From the NCBI GenBank assembly GCA_947629195.1, contig CANRCS010000041.1, positions 1-8,365 of the forward strand: DNA of 8,365 nucleotides, in the 5' to 3' direction. The notes beneath the pieces were generated by a model. It did not search any database. It worked only from the letters and a program-made list of their open reading frames with translations, and was not told where the DNA came from. Below are positions 1 to 6,748 of this stretch, in pieces (within the stretch, counting starts at the first letter, position 1; each line of letters starts with the position of its first letter). This DNA comes from an uncultured Bacilli bacterium (GTDB lineage Bacteria > Bacillota_I > Bacilli_A > RF39 > UBA660). The translations under genes were made by a program, and so were the position numbers.

Positions 1-77
1 TGGTGGACCCTGTAGGACTCGAACCTACGACCGTCCGGTTATGAGCCGGATGCTCTAACCAACTGAGCTAAGGGTCC
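1..77 (-). tRNA. tRNA with CAT anticodon, best read as tRNA-Ile2 (lysidine type)
   Basis: The reverse strand folds into a complete 77-nt cloverleaf with an encoded CCA end (positions 1-3). The acceptor arms GGACCCT and AGGGTCC pair fully, the anticodon stem is CCGG/CCGG, the loop is CTCATAA (anticodon at 41-43) and the T-loop is TTCGAGT. A CAT anticodon can belong to initiator Met, elongator Met or Ile2. Initiator is unlikely because its hallmarks (unpaired 1-72, three G-C pairs in the anticodon stem) are absent. Ile2 is preferred because the acceptor has C4-G69 and C5-G68, known recognition features for the lysidine synthetase TilS, and because the body resembles the Bacillus tRNA-Ile2 I remember (GGACCTTT acceptor). 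If so, C34 becomes lysidine and the tRNA reads AUA codons, which should be common in such an AT-rich genome. Elongator Met remains possible. Confidence 0.93.
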
Positions 78-95
78 AACTTGGTTTACTCGTAT

Positions 96-124
96 ATAAT
101 ATCATATTCTTTAATCTTTATCAA
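96..124 (-). promoter_or_regulatory. Promoter of the tRNA gene
   Basis: On the reverse strand a TTGATA -35 (119-124) and a TATTAT -10 (96-101) are separated by exactly 17 bases. A TGA immediately before the -10 makes it an extended -10. Transcription would begin near 89, giving a leader of about 12 bases before the mature tRNA. This is a near-consensus vegetative sigma promoter, as expected for a tRNA gene. It lies in the divergent tRNA/tmcAL interval; the tmcAL side shows only weak candidates such as a TATAAG at 176-181. Confidence 0.7.
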
Positions 125-207
125 TAAAATTACTAAAAAAATTTTTACTTTTTTTATGAAATATTGTAAAATATATATAAGTTTTTATCGAAAGGAATAA
201 TTAATTT

Positions 208-1359
208 ATGAATAGTGTTGGAATTATTGCTGAATATAATCCATTTCATAATGGGCATTTATATCATTTATCTAAAGTAAAAGAAATGTTTCCTAATCAT
301 ATAATTGTATTAATATTAAGTGGGAATTATCTTCAACGTGGAGAATTTAGCATACTTGATAAATATACTAAAACTAAAATTGTTCTTGAAAATGGTATTG
401 ATTTAATAATTGAACTCCCCTTCAATTTTGCAGTTCAAAGTGCTGATATGTTTGCTAAAGGAGCAATACAATTATTAAATGAATTAAAAGTAGAAAATTT
501 AGTTTTTGGAAGTGAAACAAATAACATAGAAGATTTAAAATTATTATCAAAAATACAATTAGAAAATAGCAACTATCAAATTAAAGTAAAAGAGTTAATG
601 AAAAAAGGAATTAACTACCCTACTGCACTTTCTAAAGCATTAAAAGAAATATCAAATATGGAGGTTACTACTCCAAATGATATATTAGGTCTTAGCTATG
701 TTAGAGAAATAATTAAAAATAACTATAATATAAATCCAATATGTATTAAAAGAACAAATGATTACCACGATTTAGAAAATAATTCCAATATAGTTAGTGC
801 ATCTAACATTAGAAATAAAATAAATAATAATATTGATATAAAAAAATATGTACCTTTGAAAACTTACGAATACTTAAAAGAAGTAAATATAAATTTTAAT
901 TATTCTTTTAAATATTTGAAGTTTAAAATTATATCTGAAATAAATAAATTAGATGAATATTTAGATGTAGATGAAGGTATAGACAATAGGATTAAAAAGT
1001 ATATTTATTCATCTAATAATTATCAAGAACTTATAGATAATATAAAGACCAAAAGATATACATATAATAAAATTTCTAGAATGTTATGTCATATATTAAC
1101 TGGTTTTAAAAAAAGTGATGTAGTTAGTAATATAGAATATATTAGAATATTAGGTATGAATAATATAGGTAAAAATTATATAAATAGTATAAAGAAGAAT
1201 ATTACATTACCAATAATTACTAAATTTAGTGATTTTAATGACAAATATCAACAATTAGAACTTAGATTATCTTATATTTATTCTCTAATATTAGAAGATA
1301 ATATGTATGTAGAAAATGAAATTAAAGCAAAAGTTATTATACAAAACAAAAATGATTAA
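208..1359 (+). CDS. tmcAL: tRNA(Met) cytidine acetate ligase TmcAL (YlbM family)
   Basis: A 383-aa cytoplasmic nucleotidyltransferase-fold enzyme. The family uses ATP and acetate to make N4-acetylcytidine at wobble C34 of elongator tRNA-Met, which protects reading of AUG. The N-terminus carries the signature IIAEYNPFHNGH (residues 6-17) with the adenylyl-transfer HxGH motif at 14-17. Further family landmarks are SGN at 38-40, FGSE at 100-103, PNDILGLSYV at 156-165, the KR..DYHD segment at 181-188 and SASNIR at 197-202, which resembles the second nucleotide-binding motif. Length is slightly below the roughly 400-415 aa of Bacillus homologues. The ATG start has AAAGGA at 191-196, 11 bases upstream. 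It is transcribed divergently from a CAT-anticodon tRNA, and its last 23 bases overlap the 3' end of the convergent ZIP gene. Family assignment is firm; the substrate is taken from characterised homologues. Confidence 0.95.
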   Translation: MNSVGIIAEYNPFHNGHLYHLSKVKEMFPNHIIVLILSGNYLQRGEFSILDKYTKTKIVLENGIDLIIELPFNFAVQSADMFAKGAIQLLNELKVENLVFGSETNNIEDLKLLSKIQLENSNYQIKVKELMKKGINYPTALSKALKEISNMEVTTPNDILGLSYVREIIKNNYNINPICIKRTNDYHDLENNSNIVSASNIRNKINNNIDIKKYVPLKTYEYLKEVNINFNYSFKYLKFKIISEINKLDEYLDVDEGIDNRIKKYIYSSNNYQELIDNIKTKRYTYNKISRMLCHILTGFKKSDVVSNIEYIRILGMNNIGKNYINSIKKNITLPIITKFSDFNDKYQQLELRLSYIYSLILEDNMYVENEIKAKVIIQNKND

Positions 1360-2083
1360 TTAATAAAATTATTATTCCTATTACAAAAGATATAAATATT
1401 GTTTTATATCTTTTGTATTTTAATGCTTCTGGAAGAAGTTTTACTAAAGATATATAACTCATCATTCCACCAACAAATAGTAATATACAGTTTAATACTA
1501 CATCATTTATATAGTTTCTTAGTAGTAAATATATTAACAGTCCTCCAAGTGGTTCTGATATTCCAGAAATAAAGGTATATAACAATGCTTTAAATTTTGA
1601 ATGTGTACTATAATAAATTGGTAGTGATATAGAAATACCTTCTGGTATATTATGAAGAGCTATTGCGATTGTCAAAGATATTCCGAGTGTTATATCTTTA
1701 TATGATGACATAAAGGTTATAATACCTTCTGGTATGTTGTGTAAACATATCGCAATTGCAGAAAAAATACCAATTTTATATAATTTTCCATTATTAAAAC
1801 TATTCTCATCTGGAATATATTGGTCAATTAAAAATGTAAATAATGCACCTATTATTATCATTAATATAATAAAAATCATATTATAATGTTTTATAAGATA
1901 AGAATATCCTGTTGGTATTAAATCAGTTATTGATATTCCTAACATAATACTAGCAGCAAATGATAAAGAAAAAACTAAAACTTTATTATTATACTTTTTA
2001 GAAACAAAAATTATTAGTGTACCTATCATAGTTGATAGTCCAGAAATAGTTGTTAAAATCAAAGGTATTGTTATATTATTCAT
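1337..2083 (-). CDS. zupT: ZIP-family divalent metal transporter (ZupT-like)
   Basis: A 248-aa polytopic membrane protein with about eight hydrophobic segments, the usual length for bacterial ZupT, expected to import Zn2+, Mn2+ or Fe2+ into the cytoplasm. The two ZIP metal-binding helices are clear: LHNIPEG at 114-120 and again LHNIPEG at 143-149, supplying the conserved His and Glu ligands. Other family segments are FSLSFAASIMLGIS near 38-51 and SGISEPLGG at 173-181. The loop before the fourth helix is short and lacks the His-rich stretch seen in some relatives. The ATG has GGTGAT at 2088-2093, four bases upstream. It lies just after the terminator of the CDF exporter gene on the same strand and overlaps tmcAL tail to tail by 23 bases. 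The metal cannot be assigned from sequence, and the symbol reflects family resemblance. Confidence 0.9.
   Translation of the reverse strand: MNNITIPLILTTISGLSTMIGTLIIFVSKKYNNKVLVFSLSFAASIMLGISITDLIPTGYSYLIKHYNMIFIILMIIIGALFTFLIDQYIPDENSFNNGKLYKIGIFSAIAICLHNIPEGIITFMSSYKDITLGISLTIAIALHNIPEGISISLPIYYSTHSKFKALLYTFISGISEPLGGLLIYLLLRNYINDVVLNCILLFVGGMMSYISLVKLLPEALKYKRYKTIFISFVIGIIILLINHFCFV
1382..1417 (+). terminator. Perfect 15-bp hairpin, likely tmcAL terminator inside the ZIP gene
   Basis: The arms 1382-1396 (TACAAAAGATATAAA) and 1403-1417 are perfect reverse complements around a 6-base loop. On the forward strand the stem is followed by T and then TTTT, and it begins 23 bases after the tmcAL stop, which suits a rho-independent terminator. 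The stem is AT-rich with only two G-C pairs, and the T-tract is short, so strength is uncertain. On the opposite strand the same bases encode the YKRYKTIFISF region near the C-terminus of the ZIP transporter. Confidence 0.5.
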
Positions 2084-2098
2084 TTATATCACCATTAA

Positions 2099-2128
2099 AT
2101 TATAGTATTTAATTACTTATGTTATGAA
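2099..2128 (-). promoter_or_regulatory. Possible promoter of the ZIP gene, with a very short leader
   Basis: On the reverse strand a consensus TATAAT (2099-2104) lies 18 bases downstream of TTCATA (2123-2128). It falls in the 51-base space between the upstream CDF terminator and the ZIP ribosome site, where a promoter would be needed. Transcription would start near 2092, only about nine bases before the ATG and within the GGTGAT ribosome site. Either the message has an unusually short leader or the true promoter is elsewhere. Confidence 0.35.
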
Positions 2129-2134
2129 TAATGT

Positions 2135-2173
2135 AAAAAAAATTCATAAAAAGATTTAATATCTTTCTATGAA
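2135..2173 (-). terminator. Strong rho-independent terminator overlapping the CDF stop codon
   Basis: On the reverse strand a 13-bp stem (2161-2173 pairing with 2143-2155, one G-U pair, 5-base loop) is followed directly by eight T residues (2135-2142). The upstream arm begins inside the last codons of the CDF gene, so its TAG stop lies in the stem. It should end the operon containing the 139-aa gene, priA and the CDF gene. Confidence 0.9.
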
Positions 2174-3318
2174 TAAGGTCTATCAATATCAATTATAAAA
2201 TGGTATTTGTCTTCTTCAAATTTTTGATTTAAATAACTTATTATTTCTTCTTTTGAATAATTTTTATCGAATGGTATAAGTACATCAAACAAAATATTTG
2301 TAGTATCTTTATTTGATACTATTCTAAAATCATGTATAGATAATGTTTTGTCAAAAGTTTTCAAATCTTTAATAGTTTTTTCTTTTAATATTTTAACCTT
2401 TTCATTATTTATATCTATTGGGTCAATATGTACGGTTAAATGTATACCATATTTTTCTTTAAAATCTTTTTCAATATTATCTACAATATTATGTCCATCT
2501 ACAATATTAATATTTGAATTAACTTCTATGTGAACTGTTACAAAGTCACTGCCTACTCCATAATTGTGAATTACCAAATCATGTATTCCGTATACTCCAT
2601 CATAAGACAATATTTTTTTTCTAATAAAACGTACTTTCTCATCATCAGGTACTATTCCAAGTAATGGGTTTATTGTATCTTTTAACATTTTTAATGCAGA
2701 AATTAAAATAAATATAGAAACAATAAAACCAAAATAAGCATCTAAATTTATTTTTGTAATTCCCATTATCATAGAAGCTACTAAAACAGAGGTTGTAGAT
2801 ATTATATCATTTCTAGCATCTATTGCATTACCTTTAATAGTATTGCTGTCTATTGCTTTAGCAAAATCATAATATACAAACATTTGAATAATTTTACCTA
2901 TTATTGCTACTAAAAGAATAATATATGTTAAATAATTTATTGATATAATTTCTGGATTAAACATTTTATCAACTGATGTTTTTAAAAATAATATTCCCAT
3001 ACTAAATATTAATAAAGCAATAATCATTGCAGTAATGTATTCATATCTTTTATGTCCATAAGGATGTTCTTTATCAGGCGGTTTATTAGATAATTTAAAA
3101 CCTAGTATTGTTATAATACATGAACCACTATCAGATAAATTATTAAAAGCATCTGCCATTATTGTTATTGAATTTGAAATAATACCTATAATAAATTTAA
3201 TTAAAAATAATATAAAATTTGTTATAATTCCAAAAACACCAGAAACTATACCATATCTATTTCTAACTTCGGGATTTTTAGTATCTTTATAATTTTTAAT
3301 AAATAATTTTTTAATCAT
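2167..3318 (-). CDS. Cation diffusion facilitator (CDF) metal exporter, probably manganese type
   Basis: A 383-aa inner-membrane proton-coupled exporter of divalent cations. Residues 1-220 form the transporter domain with about six membrane segments; residues 221-300 form the cytoplasmic dimerisation domain (VPDDEKVRFIRKKIL onward), followed by roughly 80 residues of a second ferredoxin-like region. Landmarks are NSITIMADAFNNLSDSGS (49-66), HPYGHKRYEY (85-94) and NAIDARNDIIST (164-175). The fifth helix carries Asp167-x3-Asp171 where zinc exporters such as YiiP carry HxxxD, and the second helix has Asp56-x3-Asn60 and Asp63. In known CDFs, DxxxD in the fifth helix goes with Mn2+ rather than Zn2+, so an MntE-like role is inferred. 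The ATG has GGTGAAAT upstream. It starts 19 bases after the priA stop, consistent with one operon, and is followed by the ZIP gene. Confidence 0.92.
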   Translation of the reverse strand: MIKKLFIKNYKDTKNPEVRNRYGIVSGVFGIITNFILFLIKFIIGIISNSITIMADAFNNLSDSGSCIITILGFKLSNKPPDKEHPYGHKRYEYITAMIIALLIFSMGILFLKTSVDKMFNPEIISINYLTYIILLVAIIGKIIQMFVYYDFAKAIDSNTIKGNAIDARNDIISTTSVLVASMIMGITKINLDAYFGFIVSIFILISALKMLKDTINPLLGIVPDDEKVRFIRKKILSYDGVYGIHDLVIHNYGVGSDFVTVHIEVNSNINIVDGHNIVDNIEKDFKEKYGIHLTVHIDPIDINNEKVKILKEKTIKDLKTFDKTLSIHDFRIVSNKDTTNILFDVLIPFDKNYSKEEIISYLNQKFEEDKYHFIIDIDRPYS

Positions 3319-3337
3319 ATAATTTCACCATTATTTT

Positions 3338-5530
3338 CTATAATTTATTTGGATTAACATCTATTTCAACGCTTACATCTTTATCAGCTTTATAATGATT
3401 TACAATTTTATTTAATATATTGTCTAATTTATCATCAAATTTATATTTAATTATACATTGAAATCTATATATATTATTAATTTTATACATTATAGAAGTT
3501 GTAGGACCCAAAACAATTGTTTTTTCATCTAAATTAGACTTTAAATAAGTGCTGATCTTTTTACTTTCTTCCATTCCTCTATTATAATCTTTAGATAATA
3601 TTCTTATTAAAGTAATATAGTAAAATGGAGGATAACTCATTTGTTTTCTAATAAACATTTCTCTATTATAAAATGATTCATAATCATGCATCTTAGTATA
3701 ATTAATGCTATAATGTTCAGGATTATACGTTTGAATTATAACTTCTCCATTAATATCACTTCTACCTGCTCTACCTGCAACTTGACTTAAAAGTTGGAAA
3801 GTTCTTTCACCACTTCTAAAATCTGGTATATTTAAAGATGTATCAGCATTTATTACTCCAACTAGTGTTACTTTTGGAAAATCTAACCCCTTAGCAATCA
3901 TTTGAGTACCAAGTAATATATCATACTTTTCATCTTTAAAGTCATTTATAATTTTCTCATGACTTCCTTTTCTACTTGTAGTATCTACATCCATTCTAAT
4001 TATTTTTGAAGAAGGAAAAATTTGTTTTAATTCTTCTTCTATTTTTTCAGTACCTGTTCCTAAATCTTTTAATTCATGACTTCCACACTCAGGACAAGTA
4101 TTAAGTTTTTTATCAGCATATCCACAGTAATGGCATCTCATAGTACCACTACTTTTATGAAAAGTAAGCGATATATCGCAATTTGGACATTTATGAGTAA
4201 AACCACAATTTTTACATGTTATAAATGTAGAATAACCTCTTCTATTTAATAATAATATTATTTGTTCTTTTTTATTTAATCTGTCTTTTATTTTATCTAT
4301 TAACTGACTAGAAAATGTAGGATTACCACTTTTTATTTCTTCTTTCATATCAATTATATTTACAATTGGAAGTTTACTTTTACCTACTCTTGTTTTAAGT
4401 TCTAATAGTTTATATACTCCCTTTTTAGCACGTGCATAACTTTCTAATGATGGAGTTGCACTTCCAAGTATTAATGGACAATTATGTGTTTTACATCTAA
4501 TTTTGGCTATATCAATCGCACTATATCTAGGATGATTGTCTTGTTTATAACTTGATGTATGTTCTTCATCTATAATTATTGCTCCTATATTTTTTAGGGG
4601 CGCAAATACCGCACTTCTCGCACCAATTACTATGTTTACTTCGCCATTTAGTATTTTTCTATATTCATCATATTTTTCACCATTTGATAGTCTGCTATGT
4701 AACACTGCAATATCATTTCCAAAAACATTTGTAAAACGATTAACCATTTGTGGCGTTAGGCTAATTTCAGGAACTAACATAATAACTTGCTTATTTTGTT
4801 TTAAAACATTTTTAATGACTTCAATATATACTTCTGTTTTTCCACTTCCTGTAACACCATATAATAAAAATATATCGTTTCTATTTAAACTATTTATTAT
4901 TTCATTTGAAACTTGTCTTTGTTTATCAGTAAGTTCAATAACTTTATTATCATTTTTAACATTTGTATTAAGTCTATATATTTCTTGTTTTTCAATTTTA
5001 ATTAAATCTTTTTCAATTAAATTTTTAACTACACTACTATCAAAAATTGTCTTTTCTACTTTACCGTTTTCTAATAAGCAGTTTAATAATTCATTTTGTT
5101 TTTTACCACGTTTATTTGTACTTATAAATTCTTTTATTTCATCGTTTGTCTTATTTAATATTATATAATATTTATATTTTATATTGATTTTGGTTTTTTC
5201 CTTTGCTTTAAGAGCAGCAGGAAGCATAACTTGATATGCATTTATAAGAGTACAATATGTAGTTTTACTGATATATTCTCCAAGTTTTAACAATTCATCA
5301 TTTAAAACTGGAAACTCATCTACTACATCTATAATATTTTTAAGTTTATAGTCATAGTTTTTTTCATCATGCTCTAAACTTAAAACAAATCCTTCAAGTC
5401 TTTGTGGACCAAATGGAATTAAAACTCTACTTCCAACTTTTACTTTATCTAGTAAGTCATCTGGTATTTTGTATGTAAAAGTTTTATTTAGAGCTTCTAC
5501 ACCAATTTGAGTTAAAACATTTGCTACCAA
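3338..5530 (-). CDS. priA: Primosomal protein N', replication-restart helicase PriA
   Basis: A 730-aa ATP-dependent 3'-5' DNA helicase that recognises stalled forks and reloads the replisome. The N-terminal DNA-binding domain starts at VLTQIGVEALNKTFTYKIP. Helicase motifs follow in order: Walker A GVTGSGKT (225-232), DEEH (321-324), GSATPS (356-361), GTQMIAKGLDFPKV (541-554) and QVAGRAGR (583-590). Eight cysteines of the two zinc sites are present at 439, 442, 448, 451, 466, 469, 479 and 482. It is shorter than the roughly 800-aa Bacillus protein but complete through the C-terminal domain. The start is TTG: no ATG lies in frame before residue 102, an in-frame stop lies just upstream, and a good ribosome site precedes it. 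It begins 20 bases after the 139-aa gene and ends 19 bases before the CDF gene, so the three are probably co-transcribed; a functional link is not obvious. Confidence 0.97.
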   Translation of the reverse strand: MVANVLTQIGVEALNKTFTYKIPDDLLDKVKVGSRVLIPFGPQRLEGFVLSLEHDEKNYDYKLKNIIDVVDEFPVLNDELLKLGEYISKTTYCTLINAYQVMLPAALKAKEKTKINIKYKYYIILNKTNDEIKEFISTNKRGKKQNELLNCLLENGKVEKTIFDSSVVKNLIEKDLIKIEKQEIYRLNTNVKNDNKVIELTDKQRQVSNEIINSLNRNDIFLLYGVTGSGKTEVYIEVIKNVLKQNKQVIMLVPEISLTPQMVNRFTNVFGNDIAVLHSRLSNGEKYDEYRKILNGEVNIVIGARSAVFAPLKNIGAIIIDEEHTSSYKQDNHPRYSAIDIAKIRCKTHNCPLILGSATPSLESYARAKKGVYKLLELKTRVGKSKLPIVNIIDMKEEIKSGNPTFSSQLIDKIKDRLNKKEQIILLLNRRGYSTFITCKNCGFTHKCPNCDISLTFHKSSGTMRCHYCGYADKKLNTCPECGSHELKDLGTGTEKIEEELKQIFPSSKIIRMDVDTTSRKGSHEKIINDFKDEKYDILLGTQMIAKGLDFPKVTLVGVINADTSLNIPDFRSGERTFQLLSQVAGRAGRSDINGEVIIQTYNPEHYSINYTKMHDYESFYNREMFIRKQMSYPPFYYITLIRILSKDYNRGMEESKKISTYLKSNLDEKTIVLGPTTSIMYKINNIYRFQCIIKYKFDDKLDNILNKIVNHYKADKDVSVEIDVNPNKL

Positions 5531-5533
5531 GTT

Positions 5534-5543
5534 ATCACCTTCT
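5534..5543 (-). promoter_or_regulatory. Ribosome binding site fixing the TTG start of priA
   Basis: The reverse strand reads AGAAGGTGAT, complementary to the 16S rRNA 3' end, followed by AAC and then TTG. An in-frame TAA at 5543-5545 excludes any longer reading frame, so the TTG at 5528-5530 is the start. Confidence 0.8.
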
Positions 5544-5550
5544 TATAATA

Positions 5551-5970
5551 TTATAACACACAACTATTTATAAGTTTAACTATTAACTTATCAAATGATT
5601 TATTTTCTTTAATATATTTTTCTATATCATTAAAGTTTTTAGATGAAAAAATAATCATCATTATATCTAATTCATTAACATCCATTACTTTTTTATTTTT
5701 TATAGATTCAATATAATTTAATAAGTTAATATTTAAAACATATATAGTAGGTTTTTTAATTTTAAAACTAGTTTTAGTTTTATTATCAATGTTATATCTA
5801 TTAAAATTTATAATATAATTATTTTTATATGTATTTTTACAAAAATTATTAATAGTATATAGTGTATTTAATACCATTTTTTTTGAATTATCATTAAAAT
5901 TGATAACAATTTTAGTTTCAGTTATATTATTATATAAAATAATATAATCTTTTTTTATTTCATATTGCAT
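5551..5970 (-). CDS. Hypothetical protein, 139 aa, first gene of the priA operon
   Basis: I do not recognise this family. The protein is small, very rich in Asn, Lys and Ile, and has no obvious signal peptide, membrane helix or metal motif. The first 80 residues alternate short hydrophobic and polar runs (YIILYNN, KIVINF, NYIINF, PTIYVLNI), suggesting a beta-rich fold; the last 50 look helical (LLNYIESIKNKK, NDIEKYIKENKSFDKLIVKLI). The ATG is preceded by a good AAGGAGA (5978-5984), seven bases upstream, so it is very likely a real gene. It lies upstream of priA with a 20-base gap, a position held by rpoZ and coaBC in Bacillus, but it resembles neither omega nor a flavoprotein. Its leader is AT-rich with several inverted repeats, one reaching into the ribosome site. 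Function unknown. Confidence 0.75.
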   Translation of the reverse strand: MQYEIKKDYIILYNNITETKIVINFNDNSKKMVLNTLYTINNFCKNTYKNNYIINFNRYNIDNKTKTSFKIKKPTIYVLNINLLNYIESIKNKKVMDVNELDIMMIIFSSKNFNDIEKYIKENKSFDKLIVKLINSCVL

Positions 5971-5981
5971 AAATCATTCTC

Positions 5982-6007
5982 CTTTATGACATTAAAATAT
6001 CATAAAG
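5982..6007 (-). promoter_or_regulatory. Inverted repeat reaching into the ribosome site of the 139-aa gene
   Basis: The arms CTTTATGA and TCATAAAG (5982-5989 and 6000-6007) are perfect 8-base complements around a 10-base loop. In the message of the 139-aa gene the downstream arm includes the AAG that starts the AAGGAGA ribosome site, so folding would partly hide it. The arms are AT-rich and could occur by chance in this composition; a regulatory role is inference. Confidence 0.35.
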
Positions 6008-6025
6008 AGAAATGAATAACAAATT

Positions 6026-6083
6026 ACAAATTTTAATTATTTGTATAATAAAATTTACAGATTTTAAAAATCTGTATACAAAT
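6026..6083. repeat. Cluster of overlapping inverted repeats in the efp-139-aa gene gap
   Basis: TACAGATTTT (6056-6065) and AAAATCTGTA (6067-6076) form a near-perfect palindrome. ATTTGTATA at 6039-6047 can pair either with TATACAAAT at 6075-6083, enclosing that palindrome, or through ATTTGT with ACAAAT at 6026-6031. The alternatives exclude one another. No coding frame is evident in this 198-base gap. Composition is about 85-90% AT by eye, so some pairing is expected by chance. Confidence 0.45.
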
Positions 6084-6112
6084 ATTAAAAATTAGAATTT
6101 ATTTGATATCAA
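6084..6112 (-). promoter_or_regulatory. Candidate promoter of the 139-aa gene-priA-CDF operon
   Basis: On the reverse strand TTGATA (6107-6112) is followed after 17 bases by TTTAAT (6084-6089). It lies just downstream of the efp terminator and about 110 bases before the 139-aa ATG, a sensible place for the operon promoter. The -10 matches consensus at only some positions and the surrounding AT-rich DNA offers other weak candidates. Confidence 0.35.
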
Positions 6113-6134
6113 AAATTTAAAATTTGTAAAATTT

Positions 6135-6163
6135 AAAAAAGTTACTATTTTTAGCAACTTTTT
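6135..6163 (-). terminator. Rho-independent terminator of rpmG-efp
   Basis: On the reverse strand AAAAAGTTGCTA pairs with TAGTAACTTTTT (12 bp, one G-U pair, 4-base loop) and the T-run continues to six bases. It starts six bases after the efp stop codon. The stem has only a few G-C pairs but the form is typical for AT-rich Bacillota. Confidence 0.85.
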
Positions 6164-6168
6164 ATAAA

Positions 6169-6726
6169 TTATTTTCTTGAAACATATTTTCCATCTTTAG
6201 TAGATATTACAATTTCTTCATCTTGTTCTATAAATAATGGAACTCTAACTAATAATCCTGTTTCTATAATTGCATCTTTTTGAGCATTATTAGATGTATT
6301 ACCTTTAACAGCAGGTTCTGTTTTAGTAACTTTATAATCTATTTTTTCTGGTAAAGTTATTCCTAACATTTCACCTTCATAGAAAACAATATCAACTGTT
6401 AAATTTTCTTTTAAATATTTAATTTCATTTTCAATTTGTGATTTATCAAGTTCTATTTGGTCATAAGTATTCATATCCATAAAATGATATGTATTACCAT
6501 CAGAATATAGAAATTGCATACTCTTTTTACTTACGTGTGCTTTTTCTACTTTAACATTTGAGTTAAATGTTATTTCTATAATAGAACCTGTTCTTAAGTT
6601 TTTTAATTTTGATTTAACAAATGCTGCACCTTTTCCTGGTTTTACATGTTGAAATTCCATTACTTGGTATAAATTACCTTCATAAGTAATAGTCATTCCT
6701 GTTTTAAAATCATTAACTCCTATCAT
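6169..6726 (-). CDS. efp: Translation elongation factor P
   Basis: A 185-aa protein of standard EF-P length. EF-P binds between the ribosomal P and E sites and relieves stalling at consecutive prolines. The N-terminal KOW-like domain starts at VNDFKTGMTITYEGNLYQV and carries the loop QHVKPGKGAAF (residues 26-36), with Lys32 at the tip where the modification is attached; two OB domains follow, ending in the conserved GLLVRVPLFIEQDEEIVISTKDGKYVSR. The PGKGAA context matches Bacillus EF-P, whose Lys32 carries 5-aminopentanol, rather than the beta-lysyl or rhamnosyl types. No epmA-, epmB- or earP-like gene is visible here. The ATG has a strong AGGAGG at 6734-6739. It lies 38 bases after rpmG and is probably co-transcribed with it from 6964-6992. 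The nearby YnbB-family and SDR genes are candidate modification enzymes. Confidence 0.98.
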   Translation of the reverse strand: MIGVNDFKTGMTITYEGNLYQVMEFQHVKPGKGAAFVKSKLKNLRTGSIIEITFNSNVKVEKAHVSKKSMQFLYSDGNTYHFMDMNTYDQIELDKSQIENEIKYLKENLTVDIVFYEGEMLGITLPEKIDYKVTKTEPAVKGNTSNNAQKDAIIETGLLVRVPLFIEQDEEIVISTKDGKYVSRK

Positions 6727-6748
6727 ATTTAAACCTCCTATTAATTAA

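Noticed and set aside
1..77. Assignment of the CAT tRNA as initiator or elongator Met
   Set aside because: The acceptor pairs fully and lacks initiator hallmarks; C4-G69 and C5-G68 and likeness to Bacillus Ile2 favour Ile2. Elongator Met is less likely but not excluded.
2348..2533. 61-codon forward frame inside the CDF gene
   Set aside because: It is antisense to a well-conserved CDF domain, has no convincing ribosome site and matches nothing I recognise.
4632..5168. 178-codon forward frame inside priA
   Set aside because: It lies opposite the PriA Walker A region; its Phe/Ser/Leu-rich sequence is what an AT-rich antisense strand yields, and no ribosome site is evident.
5551..5970. The 139-aa gene as rpoZ, by analogy with the Bacillus priA neighbourhood
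   Set aside because: It is about twice the usual omega length and shows none of the conserved N-terminal omega residues.
6008..6134. CRISPR-like or mobile-element repeats in the AT-rich gap
   Set aside because: The repeats are short, few, inverted and unevenly spaced; there are no direct repeat-spacer units, transposase fragments or target duplications.
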